From positions 23,299 to 87,298 of the forward strand of contig CAZIEW010000010.1 in assembly GCA_964538515.1 (NCBI GenBank): a stretch of 64,000 nucleotides of DNA, given 5' to 3'. Source of the DNA: CALBZH01 sp964538515. Its GTDB lineage: Bacteria; Desulfobacterota; Syntrophobacteria; Syntrophobacterales; Syntrophobacteraceae. The notes under the pieces were generated by a model. The model was not told the DNA's origin. It searched no databases and was given only the letters and a program-made list of their open reading frames with translations. The position numbers were made by a program, and so were the translations under genes. Shown here piece after piece: positions 1-7,949 of this stretch. Within the stretch, counting starts at the first letter, position 1, and each line of letters begins with the position of its first letter.

Positions 1-19
1 TGCGGAAAGAGAACAAACA

Positions 20-50
20 GGAGCCCCCTCCGTTGATGAGAGGGGGCAAG
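20..50 (-). terminator. Rho-independent terminator candidate after the crotonase gene
   Basis: Perfect 8-bp arms GCCCCCTC (23-30) and GAGGGGGC (40-47) enclose a 9-nt loop. Read on the minus strand the hairpin is followed by a T-rich run. It lies about 85 bp downstream of the crotonase stop codon and plausibly ends the tetR-crotonase transcript. Confidence 0.55.
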
Positions 51-131
51 GGCGAGCCGAAGTGACCAGGGGAAGAGACAGGGAATCGGGTCTAAGGAAT
101 CCCTGCACGGGCGATCATTGAGATCCCCGCA

Positions 132-911
132 TCAGCACTCCTGCCACTCAGGCTTTCGTTTTTCCTGGAAGGCCTTTACGCCCTCCTTCGCATCGCTGGT
201 CGTGCATAACCGAGCAAACACTTCGTTCATATGATCGAAGCTTTGATAATAGTCCATGTCGGCCGCTTCATAAAACCCCCGCTTGGCGATCTGGACCGCG
301 ACGGGGCTCTTCTGGGCCAGAATCGCGGCCCACTTTCGGGTTTCCGCTTCAAGATCGGCACTCGGAACGACCCGATTCACCAACCCTTTGCTCAGAGCAT
401 CCTGTGCCCCGATCAGCTCACCATAAAGGAGCATCTCGAGAGCGAATTTTCTTCCGACCGACCGGGCGACCGGAATCACCGGCCCCACGCAGTTGAGGCC
501 CACATTGATGGCCGTCAGCCCCAGCCGCGCATTGTCCGCGACGACAGCGAGATCGGCGGCAGCCACCAGACCGGCCCCGTTTGCGGCAGCCACCCCCTGC
601 ACCTGCGCGATCACGGGCTTCGACATTCGACTGATCGTGACAAGCGGGTTTTCCATGCGCTGGATCCAGGCCCGGTATTCCATGGCGGTCTTTCCAGCCA
701 GCTCACCCACATCGATGCCAGCACAGAAGTTCTTCCCGGCCCCCTTCACTATCACGACGCGCACCCTCCTGTCAGCGTCAAGCTCCTTGAGGGCTTGGTC
801 CAGCTCGGTTGCCAGAGGGGTCGTGAAGGTATTCAGCTGCTGGGGGCGATTGAGGGTGATGGACGCGACAAAGTCGTCGCCGATTTCAACGATGAGGTGC
901 TCGTATTGCAT
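132..911 (-). CDS. Crotonase (enoyl-CoA hydratase/isomerase) family protein, ECHDC3-like
   Basis: 259 residues, a normal length for a single-domain crotonase that acts on acyl-CoA thioesters in the cytoplasm. The first oxyanion-hole segment NFCAGIDV lies near residue 61, and the second glycine-rich segment GVAAANGAG near residue 109. Aligned by eye with classical enoyl-CoA hydratases, both catalytic glutamates are replaced (Gly and Ala), as in ECHDC3-type members; the C-terminal KRKPEW also resembles that group. True hydratase activity is therefore doubtful. The ATG at 911 is chosen because AGGAG stands 6 nt upstream; an in-frame extension to 980 has no better start. It lies 65 bp downstream of the tetR-type gene on the same strand and is probably co-transcribed with it. 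Confidence 0.85.
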   Translation of the reverse strand: MQYEHLIVEIGDDFVASITLNRPQQLNTFTTPLATELDQALKELDADRRVRVVIVKGAGKNFCAGIDVGELAGKTAMEYRAWIQRMENPLVTISRMSKPVIAQVQGVAAANGAGLVAAADLAVVADNARLGLTAINVGLNCVGPVIPVARSVGRKFALEMLLYGELIGAQDALSKGLVNRVVPSADLEAETRKWAAILAQKSPVAVQIAKRGFYEAADMDYYQSFDHMNEVFARLCTTSDAKEGVKAFQEKRKPEWQEC

Positions 912-976
912 GGCGTTCTCCTGTTTGGGGGTCAGTTGTTGCTTCGGCTCTCTTCTCTGCGATTCAATGGATTTGG

Positions 977-1561
977 TCACGAAGCCAGTTTTCCCAGGTA
1001 ATCCTGGAGAGAATTGATGGTTTGGTTGAGCTTGACTGCTGACTTGTCCACGCCATAGATGACCGTGGCGCCCAGGATCCCGGCGAAAATCATTGCGGTG
1101 ACCGCCTGTGTATCCGTGTCACTCCTCAGCTCACCCGATTCCTTTCCCTGCTCGAGAAGCCTGTTGATCATGGATTTGAGCCCCTCGAACCCTTTGCTCA
1201 CCTCTCGGGCAAGCTCCGGCATCTGGTCGTCGAGCTCGACGGATAGCGTCACGAACACACAACCGCCTGGAAAGCAGTTGACATCTTGGAGGTAGATTTC
1301 CTTGAAGTTGGTGAGGAGGCGCTTGACCTTTTCAACGGGCTTGTCGATCTGGTCCAGGCCGGCGAGGGTGTTGTCCCGCCAGATTCTGCGCGCCTCGGTC
1401 AAGACGGCGAAAAAAAGCTCTTCCTTGCTCTTGAAATGATTGTAGAAGCCGCCTTTCGAAGTGCCTGCGGCGTCGAGAATGTCCCGGATGGAGGTGCTCA
1501 GGAATCCCTTGAGGGAGAATAGCCTCAAGGCTTCCAGAATGATTCGGTCTTTCAATTCCAT
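977..1561 (-). CDS. TetR/AcrR family transcriptional regulator
   Basis: 194 residues. The N-terminal helix-turn-helix spans about residues 5-50 and carries the family signature GTSKGGFYNHFKSKEELF. The rest is an all-helical ligand-binding domain with the segment CFPGGCVFVTLSVEL, common in the QacR/TetR_C groups. The ATG at 1561 follows GGGGAG at a good distance; the longer reading to 1639 would place the operator palindrome inside the coding region. The gene precedes the crotonase gene, so it probably responds to an acyl-CoA or lipophilic ligand and represses both genes. Ligand and targets are inference. Confidence 0.88.
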   Translation of the reverse strand: MELKDRIILEALRLFSLKGFLSTSIRDILDAAGTSKGGFYNHFKSKEELFFAVLTEARRIWRDNTLAGLDQIDKPVEKVKRLLTNFKEIYLQDVNCFPGGCVFVTLSVELDDQMPELAREVSKGFEGLKSMINRLLEQGKESGELRSDTDTQAVTAMIFAGILGATVIYGVDKSAVKLNQTINSLQDYLGKLAS

Positions 1562-1575
1562 GGACTCACTCCCCG

Positions 1576-1611
1576 AGGCCCCACAGACCGACCAGTCGGT
1601 CTGTGGGGCCT
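1576..1611. promoter_or_regulatory. Palindromic TetR-type operator
   Basis: Two perfectly complementary 17-bp arms, AGGCCCCACAGACCGAC (1576-1592) and its reverse complement (1595-1611), are separated by CA. The core GACCGAC-CA-GTCGGTC resembles known TetR/AcrR operators. It starts 15 bp upstream of the regulator's ATG and covers its presumed promoter or 5' leader, which fits autorepression. Confidence 0.8.
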
Positions 1612-1720
1612 GTCTAGCAGACCGATTTGATTGTGTCAAAAACTATTTCGTATCAGCCTGCGGAAAGTACCCAGCTGAGGCTCGCGTGCGAAGGGAAGGA
1701 AGCCTGGAGGCAGGAGGTCT

Positions 1721-2779
1721 TCAAGCGAGAAGGATTTTGCCGCTGCCGGTTTCCGTGGCTCGGCCAATGAGCGCCGCTTCGAGGATGGAGTGGGATTTGA
1801 GGGCATCGACCAGGCTGGGAGCGTCTTGCTGCGGAAGGGCGATGAGAAGGCCGCCCGACGTTTGGGCGTCGGCGAGGACATCGAGCAGCATAGGGTCGAT
1901 CGATCGCAAAGCCTCAATCTGGTGGGTGCAATAGTTGCGGTTTTCAAAGCTTCCGGCCGGAACCAGACCCATCTGGACCAGGTCCAGCACTTCAGGGAGC
2001 AGCGGCACTCGCTCCGTATAAACGGTGATCGAAACACGGCTCCCGGTTGCCATCTCCAGGAGATGGCCGAAGAGTCCAAACCCGGTGATGTCGGTACATG
2101 CATGCACCTTGAATTGGGCCATGGTCTCGGCTGCCTTGCGGTTCAAGGTGGCCATGCTTTCAATCGCGCGGCGCTCGGCCTCCTTCGATACCAGTCCCGC
2201 CTTGATGGCCGTGGCGAGAATTCCAGTCCCCAACGGCTTGGTGAGGACCAGCCCATCCCCCACCTGCACCCCCGCATTGGTGAGCACCTCGTTTGGATGG
2301 ACCAGACCGGTCACCGAAAGCCCGTACTTGATTTCAGGGTCTTCGACACTATGGCCGCCCACCAGGACCGCGCCGGCAGCATGGATGGTTTCGATCCCCC
2401 CTCGCAAGATCTCCCCCAGGATCGCCTTGTCCATGCTCTTCACCGGGAAGCACACGACGTTCATGGCGGTCAGAGGACGTCCGCCCATGGCGTAGACATC
2501 GCTCAGCGCGTTTGCCGCCGCGATCCGACCGAAATCGTACGGATCGTTCACCACCGGAGTGATGAAGTCGATCGTCTGCACCAGCGCCTGCTCGTCGCTC
2601 AGGCGATAGACCCCGGCGTCATCGGATGTCTCCCGCCCGACCAGCAGGTTCGGGTCGGTTTCCAGAGGCAGCTTCTCCAAGATTTCCGCTAGGTCGCCCG
2701 GACCGATCTTGGCCGCTCAACCTGCGGCCCGGACCGTCTTGGCGAGCTCCACGGGGGCTTTGCTCATCATCGCATCCAT
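1721..2779 (-). CDS. selD: Selenide, water dikinase (selenophosphate synthetase), selenocysteine-containing
   Basis: Makes selenophosphate from selenide and ATP, the selenium donor for selenocysteine and 2-selenouridine. Conventional reading gives only a fragment that begins after the active site. Reading through an in-frame TGA at 2719-2717 joins it to an upstream segment in the same frame and gives 352 residues. The TGA is codon 21, in the context AAG-U-AAKIGPG. This aligns with the catalytic Cys17 and Lys20 of E. coli SelD (GCGCK), and many anaerobes have Sec there. Downstream are DPNLLVG, the Asp pair at 53-54 and TDITGFGLFGH. The ATG at 2779 is used, but ATGs at 2770 and 2767 are possible. 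yedF lies 32 bp upstream in the same operon. Confidence 0.93.
2692..2704 (-). promoter_or_regulatory. Candidate bacterial SECIS hairpin in selD mRNA
   Basis: Immediately 3' of the UGA the RNA can form stem GGUC/GACC around the loop CGGGC. The loop starts 16 nt after the UGA and has G at its second position; both fit the published description of bacterial SECIS elements. The lower stem is weak by eye, so the exact fold is uncertain. Confidence 0.5.
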
Positions 2780-2811
2780 TCGCTTCAGAGGTGTCCTTGG
2801 GGCGCGCAGTA

Positions 2812-3420
2812 TCAGGTGAAACTGATGACCTTGTCCGCCAGCTGCAGCGCGGTCACGATGTCCATCATGTTGGTCGTCTCCCCCACCCGCTTCCGATCAA
2901 GCAGCTGAAAATGGCCCAGGCAGGTCCCGCACACCAGAACGGTGACGCCGTCCTTTTCGAGCTCCAGAAGACCAGGCAGGCAGTCCGATTCATCCACACT
3001 CAGCCTGACGCCGCCGTTGAGGAGGATCACCCGCCACAGCTCGGGCCCGAGCTCCTTCAAGGTCCCGATGAAATTGAGCAGGAGCTTCCGGCCGAGCGTC
3101 TCGTCCCCGGTGCCCATTTGATCGGTGCCGATGAGGACGACGATCTTGCGTTGGGCCTGCCCTTGGTCTGACGCCATCACGACATCGCAAACTGAGGCCG
3201 CAGCGTCTCGAGTCCCGGTGACTTCAAACGTGCCGGCCTGCTCGCGCACGCTCACCTCGTATCCCGAGCGCTCAAGGAAGCGGCTCACGTTTTCCCTGGC
3301 GGCTCCATTGTCCACGATGACCCGCAGGCACGTCACATTTCCTCGATCCACCACTTCCTTTACCTTGAGCACCGGCTGGGGACAAGCCAGCCCGCTGCAA
3401 TCCAATGTCGCTTCGCTCAT
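2812..3420 (-). CDS. yedF: Sulfurtransferase-like selenium metabolism protein YedF
   Basis: 202 residues in two domains. Residues 1-75 are a TusA-like sulfur-carrier domain with the motif CSGLACPQPV (Cys8, Cys13). Residues from about 85 on are a DsrE/DsrF-like domain (VVLIGTDQMGTGDETLG). This fusion is the family found beside selD in selenium-using bacteria, as here. Its reaction is not established; handling of selenium or sulfur for SelD is the usual inference. It is the first gene of the yedF-selD pair, with the next start 32 bp downstream. Confidence 0.92.
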   Translation of the reverse strand: MSEATLDCSGLACPQPVLKVKEVVDRGNVTCLRVIVDNGAARENVSRFLERSGYEVSVREQAGTFEVTGTRDAAASVCDVVMASDQGQAQRKIVVLIGTDQMGTGDETLGRKLLLNFIGTLKELGPELWRVILLNGGVRLSVDESDCLPGLLELEKDGVTVLVCGTCLGHFQLLDRKRVGETTNMMDIVTALQLADKVISFT

Positions 3421-3774
3421 CGCCTCTCCTTCCCAACGACTTCCATGCCTCGGCTCTCTGCTGCACAGCGTCGCCTCACGCCCTCCCTTACGGGAATGCG
3501 ATCGTCGGCAAGCCGGGGACGCTCACACCCCCGAGTTGCCCACGCGCTTCACCCAATGGATTCGGAGGTGTCTGACTTCTAGCCACGCGAGGGCTTGGAT
3601 TCAAATTGTTATTCTCGATGGCAACGCTGGCGAGCAATCGGAGGAATCGATTGATCTGGTGAGTTGTGAACGGATGGCCACACGTGTGGATGGGCCGCTT
3701 CTTGCTCTACCAGCGCGATTGAGCTGGGGCGGTGAAAGGACGAAGGGATTGACTGGCCCATGAGAGAGCGGTCC
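3421..3774. other. Intergenic region upstream of yedF
   Basis: 354 bp with no reading frame that looks like a protein and no RNA gene that I recognise. It must contain the yedF-selD promoter, but I could not pick a convincing -35/-10 pair. Confidence 0.5.
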
Positions 3775-4095
3775 TCAGGGCTTCTTCCAGGTCACCGGCT
3801 CCAAAGGCATCCAATAGCGATCCACTTTGCCGCCTGGACGCACCTGGGCATAGGGGGGCGCTTCCCGCTCGACGACGACGACATCGCCTTCACGAAGGGA
3901 AATACAGCGTTCGTCGTGCTCCTTGCCCCTTGAGTGCGATCCGTGAAGCGCCTTCTTGAGTAGTCCGGTTTCGGTGCACGCGACCGTGCTGTGCTGCACC
4001 CGCCTCTGATCCCCTGCGAGGCAATCCGGCGCGAAGCATGCCCAGAAGCCCATCAACCCTAGCCCAATGCCGATGCTGACGATGAATCGTTTCAT
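3775..4095 (-). CDS. Small exported protein of unknown function
   Basis: 106 residues. The N-terminus has a basic start (MKR), a hydrophobic stretch to about residue 22 and an Ala-Gly after CLA, so it is probably a Sec signal peptide and a periplasmic protein of about 80 residues. The mature part has two cysteines (in VACTETG and ERCISL) that could form a disulfide. It also has an SH3-like strand pattern around GDVVVVEREAPPYAQVRPGG and ends in WMPLEPVTWKKP. A bacterial SH3-type fold is possible but unproven. The ATG at 4095 has AAAGGA upstream. It appears to be a single gene. Confidence 0.6.
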   Translation of the reverse strand: MKRFIVSIGIGLGLMGFWACFAPDCLAGDQRRVQHSTVACTETGLLKKALHGSHSRGKEHDERCISLREGDVVVVEREAPPYAQVRPGGKVDRYWMPLEPVTWKKP

Positions 4096-4424
4096 AGGTC
4101 TTTCCTTTCTCGGAACACCGCATCCTAGAAAATGGTCCACGCCTCATTTCCGCGAAGCCTGAAGCCAGGAGTCCATCAGGACTAAGCCCACAGCGATCTT
4201 CCGCGCTATCGGTTTTCGAGTCGTCGAACTGAAGGGTTGGATCCTTCCGCAGGCAGCAGCCTCCCAGGAAATGGGGAAAATTGGAATTGCCTATAGATCT
4301 TAAACGGTTGCATCCAAAAGAACCGATTGGACCTCCAAGGTGAGCGATGATAACCTGCAAAAGCTTTAAAAACCGCAGTTTAAGCTGTTTGGTGTCCATC
4401 ACGCATCCTGTGTCCGGGGGCAGT
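4096..4424. other. Intergenic region between divergent genes
   Basis: 329 bp between two divergent genes, somewhat richer in A+T around 4290-4400. It must carry both promoters. I see no RNA gene and no clear operator. Confidence 0.5.
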
Positions 4425-4919
4425 ATGATTGTCAGAATCCATCGCGATGAAAACTTGAACAAGCAGCTTGCCATTCTGAAGGCTTCAGGAGGCCAGGCGG
4501 CACGCATTGCGGAGCACGCGGAGTCGCTCATCGAGAGGCTGGTCACCAAGGGCGACCGTAGTCTCGGGGAGGTTGGCAGGTTGACCCGCTATGGTGAAGC
4601 CCGCCTCAAAGGCTGCATCAAGTATGATTTGGTGGGGGGCTACCGGCTGGTTGGGATGCGGCAGGATAATGATCTGTTTCTCGTCTTCGTCGGAAGCCAT
4701 GACGATTGCCATCGGTGGATCCGGTCCAACCGCGGCATGCGAACGGTCGTTGTAAAAGGCGGGACCGAAGTCCTCTCGGTTCGTAAGGATGCCTGCGATT
4801 CATCGAGGGATGACTGGGACGACCTGGACGACGAGGATTACCTCGCGCCCATGCTGAATGAGCTGACAGACAGCGATTTGCGCAAGATCTTCAGTGGGTT
4901 GTGTCGGGAAGATCTGTAA
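4425..4919 (+). CDS. RelE/ParE-like fold protein, possible orphan toxin-type protein
   Basis: 164 residues. The middle part (KYDLVGGYRLVGMRQDNDLFLVFVGSHDDC, about residues 65-95) has the strand order and wording of RelE/ParE or plasmid-stabilisation proteins. The C-terminal third (about residues 115-164) is very acidic (DDWDDLDDEDY) and is not part of that fold. No partner antitoxin gene is seen on either side, so a functional toxin-antitoxin pair is not supported. The ATG at 4425 is preceded by a G-rich stretch; an in-frame upstream extension looks non-coding. Confidence 0.6.
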   Translation: MIVRIHRDENLNKQLAILKASGGQAARIAEHAESLIERLVTKGDRSLGEVGRLTRYGEARLKGCIKYDLVGGYRLVGMRQDNDLFLVFVGSHDDCHRWIRSNRGMRTVVVKGGTEVLSVRKDACDSSRDDWDDLDDEDYLAPMLNELTDSDLRKIFSGLCREDL

Positions 4920-5028
4920 GGTCCCGGTGTCGGGAAGGAATCATCGGAAGACCTTTGATAGCTCCGCTCTCGTCGTTTGCTTCCGCACGTGCCCCGAACC
5001 TACCGATCCGCGGATCGAATCAGGGGTA

Positions 5029-5063
5029 AAGGAGGGGACAGGCGCGAGGTCTGCCCCCTCCTT
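5029..5063 (-). terminator. Inverted repeat, possible terminator of the HdrD-like gene
   Basis: Arms 5029-5041 and 5051-5063 pair over 13 bp with one mismatch around a 9-nt loop. On the minus strand a short TTTA follows. It is about 95 bp past the stop of the HdrD-like gene. A separate perfect 14-bp palindrome, CGATCCGCGGATCG, lies at 5004-5017. Confidence 0.4.
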
Positions 5064-5159
5064 CTGCCTGATCCGTCCAGGAGAGAGGACGGATTGAGCC
5101 GCGCTCTCGATCACACCCGCCCGATGCGGGCGGCAAAAGCACGGCAAACCCAGGTCTCG

Positions 5160-6479
5160 TTATTCATCTTCCTCGAGCTCGACACCCAAACGCTCCCACT
5201 GGGCCTTGGCCTCAGCCTCGCCCTTCGCGATCTCCTCGTCGGTCCACGGATCGATCACCAGCGATTCGGCGACTAGCTGCCAGATGTATTTCACCTCGTA
5301 GTCGCAATCCGGGTAAAATTTAGGAAGCCGCCTCATAATCTGGTCGCGGCAGTTGGAGCAGCCCACGACCACCACGTTGGCGCCGCTCTCCTTGATTTGT
5401 TTGTATTTGAGCCGTCCATGCCAGGCGGAATCCTTTTCGTAGGGGCCAGGCCAGTTTCCGCCCCCGGCGCCGCAGCAGAAGTTGTTCATGCGGGTTGGCT
5501 CGAACTCCACGAGCTGGTCGACACACTGCTGAATGATCCAGCGCGGCTCATCGAAGTAACCCTTGCCGAAGTTCCGCTCGAGCTCCCGACCATGTTTACA
5601 GGAGTCATGCCACACAAAGACCTTGCCGGCATTGATGCTCTTGTCCACCTTGATGCGGCCGTTTTCCAGGATCTCCTTCAAATAGTCGTACAGGTAGATG
5701 TGGTTGATCCTGTTGTTGGGATCCTCGAGGACGCACTCTTTCATGCCTTTGCGGCAGCCGTACGACCCGCCGCCGCAGTCCGGCATGATCATCCGGCCGA
5801 TTTCGTGCTGAATCATGAAATCGATCTTCCGCTTCGCGAGAATCTTGGTCGCCTCGAAGTCTCCCGTAAACAGTCCCCAGTCGACGGCTTCCCAGTTTTC
5901 GGAGGGAATGGTCCAGTTCTCGCGGGCGGCGTAAAAGATCTTCCACCACCAGGTCATGTCTTCGTTGTCCGAAAAGACTTCCTTGGAATTGGGGAGGAAG
6001 AAGATGTCGGCCTTGTCCTTGTCGATGGGAACGTAGAATCCGGGACATTCCTCAGCGAGCTCGCGTCCCATGTCGGACATGAGGAAGAAATAATCATCTT
6101 GGGGAATGGCCATGTTGTTGCCCGTGCTGAGGACGTTTGCGACGCCTTTGTGCAAGATGCCGGGCACCTGGTCCCGCGGGCGGAGGGACTTCAAATAGGC
6201 CATGATGCCGACGATGTCGATCCCCATCGGACAGCCGTGGACGCAGCGCCCGCAGCCCGTGCAGATCCAGGGAAACTTCGAGTCGATCACTTCCTGGGCC
6301 ATGCCGAGGGCAAGCATGCGCAGGGTCTTGCGGGTGTCCCATCCCTCCATGTCGGGATTGCCTGTGATGGGGCATCCGTTCGTGCACGTCCCGCAGGTCA
6401 AGCATAGATTGAGGTTGAACTTGCTGAGGTACTCCTTGACGGGGTCCTTCAGGTTGGGATTGAGAATCGGCTCACCCAT
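5160..6479 (-). CDS. HdrD/GlpC-like iron-sulfur protein with CCG domain
   Basis: 439 residues, probably a cytoplasmic or membrane-associated electron carrier subunit. Two [4Fe-4S] ferredoxin motifs come first: Cys26-29-32-36 and Cys73-76-79-83. A degenerate first cysteine-rich segment (PDCGGGSYGC) follows. A complete C-terminal CCG domain then has HDSCKHG, NNFCCGAGGG and VGCSNCRDQI; in HdrB/HdrD such domains hold noncubane clusters. The ATG at 6479 follows AAAGGAA; a longer frame to 6572 is less likely. No hdrA, hdrE, cytochrome or flavoprotein gene is adjacent, so the electron partners are unknown. HmcF- or TmcB-like roles are alternatives. Confidence 0.85.
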   Translation of the reverse strand: MGEPILNPNLKDPVKEYLSKFNLNLCLTCGTCTNGCPITGNPDMEGWDTRKTLRMLALGMAQEVIDSKFPWICTGCGRCVHGCPMGIDIVGIMAYLKSLRPRDQVPGILHKGVANVLSTGNNMAIPQDDYFFLMSDMGRELAEECPGFYVPIDKDKADIFFLPNSKEVFSDNEDMTWWWKIFYAARENWTIPSENWEAVDWGLFTGDFEATKILAKRKIDFMIQHEIGRMIMPDCGGGSYGCRKGMKECVLEDPNNRINHIYLYDYLKEILENGRIKVDKSINAGKVFVWHDSCKHGRELERNFGKGYFDEPRWIIQQCVDQLVEFEPTRMNNFCCGAGGGNWPGPYEKDSAWHGRLKYKQIKESGANVVVVGCSNCRDQIMRRLPKFYPDCDYEVKYIWQLVAESLVIDPWTDEEIAKGEAEAKAQWERLGVELEEDE

Positions 6480-6849
6480 GACGCATTCCTTCCTTTCCGG
6501 TTGATAGGTGGGGCTCTCAGGGTGCTTCTGTGCATGGGGTCGGACGAAACAACGCCATCGGGCACGAGCCAACCCGCCCGGGCAAAGACCGACCCGTCAC
6601 CAAGAAACGACGAATCGGGGCACAGCCCGTATGAGCCCTGATTGAACGACGGCTTAGAGGCTGAAGAATCTCAGGACCCTGAGACTCATCAGCGAATTCA
6701 GGTGTGAAAGGAAGATGCGGGAAGCAATCGCCCGCTATGGCGGGAGCTATTGTCGATCATACGCTCAGACAATGTGCTTAGGGTTAAGCGGCGAAAAGCG
6801 GCTTGCTCCGGATTACACCTCGGCACCGACGGTGTGCACCCGATCCCGT
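6480..6849. other. Intergenic region with small palindromes
   Basis: 370 bp between two minus-strand genes. It holds a perfect palindrome TCTCAGG-AC-CCTGAGA at 6669-6684, which could be an operator for the HdrD-like gene. A small hairpin CCCGC-TATG-GCGGG lies near 6731 and might lie in the 3' end of the isomerase-like transcript, but it has no T-run. No coding sequence is supported. Confidence 0.45.
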
Positions 6850-7698
6850 TCAGACAGTAAGCGCATCTGGTGAAGCCCTGTCCCTAAAACCGCAAAGGCT
6901 GCCCTCGAAATGCTCATTGGGGCCATCTCCAAGGAACTCCCGCACTACCCGGAGCGTATCAAGCAAGGCCTTCTCCTCGCGAAGCTCGAGAACCCACCAA
7001 TCGCATGGGAGACAGGTGAGCAGATGGAGCCGATCCACCAAATCTTCCAGGGATGAGGGGGCCGTGTGCCGGTCGTTCCTTTCTTCGTGATAAATGTGCG
7101 CGTTAAAGACCCGCCTGTGATGGGGCGTCACCAGATCTTCAAGATCGAAGCGTTGGCTCTGAACGGAGGGGCTCATCCGGGCATGGCCAATATCCAGAGT
7201 GACGGCAGCGCTGGATTTGCGGACAAGCTTCTCAAAAAGCTCGGGGCGACTTGACCAACCGGATGCAAGGTTTTCCAGGCACACGCACACCCCCAGGGCT
7301 TCTCCGTAGCGCACGAGCTCCCCGAGTCGCTTGACGCTCCGCTCCCAGGAAAGGTCCTCGTAGCTCTGCCGTCCCAGCCCCAGATGAATCGTCATGAAGC
7401 GACCATCCAAACTGGAGACCGTTTCACAAGCCCTCCTGAAGATGTCGACAGCCGTATTGCCCCTCGCTGCGTCCTCATCGCCCAGGTCCACCCCCGTGAA
7501 CGCACAATGATACCGCACTTCCAGGGGAGCGAGCGCTTCGATCCGCCGGCGCAGGCCAAGCCGCTCCACTTCATTGTTCGGCAGGTCCTCGACTTTGAGC
7601 GTCCAGTCCACCCCCTGGAAGCCGTTCATCAAGGCTGTCTGCTTCAACGAATCGACATTAGATATGAAATTGCACAACGCCAGCTTGGGCGACGGCAT
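6850..7698 (-). CDS. Sugar phosphate isomerase/epimerase-like TIM-barrel protein
   Basis: 282 residues of the xylose-isomerase-like / AP endonuclease 2 superfamily. The metal-site strands are recognisable: FMTIHLGLG (about 100), VCLENLASG (about 140), VTLDIGHARM (about 168), FNAHIYHEERNDRHT (about 195) and a late Glu in WVLELREE. These residues normally bind divalent metals. The substrate cannot be told from sequence. It stands alone on the minus strand, divergent from the hybrid kinase. Confidence 0.75.
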   Translation of the reverse strand: MPSPKLALCNFISNVDSLKQTALMNGFQGVDWTLKVEDLPNNEVERLGLRRRIEALAPLEVRYHCAFTGVDLGDEDAARGNTAVDIFRRACETVSSLDGRFMTIHLGLGRQSYEDLSWERSVKRLGELVRYGEALGVCVCLENLASGWSSRPELFEKLVRKSSAAVTLDIGHARMSPSVQSQRFDLEDLVTPHHRRVFNAHIYHEERNDRHTAPSSLEDLVDRLHLLTCLPCDWWVLELREEKALLDTLRVVREFLGDGPNEHFEGSLCGFRDRASPDALTV

Positions 7699-7949
7699 AG
7701 CTGCCTCGGCTTCGTTCTCGACCTGCCACGCGCCTGTTGTTCATGCTTCGAGCATACTCAATCGCATTCTCTGTCTAGTTTCTTATGTCGAACTATTCAA
7801 ATAGGTAATCTCAATTCTGATTCTTCGAAGCCATAGGAAAAATGGCTGCGAAGAAAGTCCCCGGGGAATTCGGGCGTTGAGAGATCCAGAGAAGAGCATT
7901 TTCGGGTAGGCTCGCCGTTTGTTTTGGTCTAAACAGGGTGCGAGTGGCG

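Noticed and set aside
4425..4919. Complete toxin-antitoxin module
   Set aside because: The RelE-like frame has no small antitoxin gene directly before or after it.
5029..5063. REP/RAYT-associated palindrome (GGGGACAGGCGCG-like)
   Set aside because: Only one copy is seen in the window, and a terminator role for the neighbouring gene is the simpler reading.
5397..6407. Long plus-strand open frame antisense to the HdrD-like gene
   Set aside because: It is the mirror of a GC-rich, cysteine-conserved gene on the other strand and has no recognisable domain or ribosome site.
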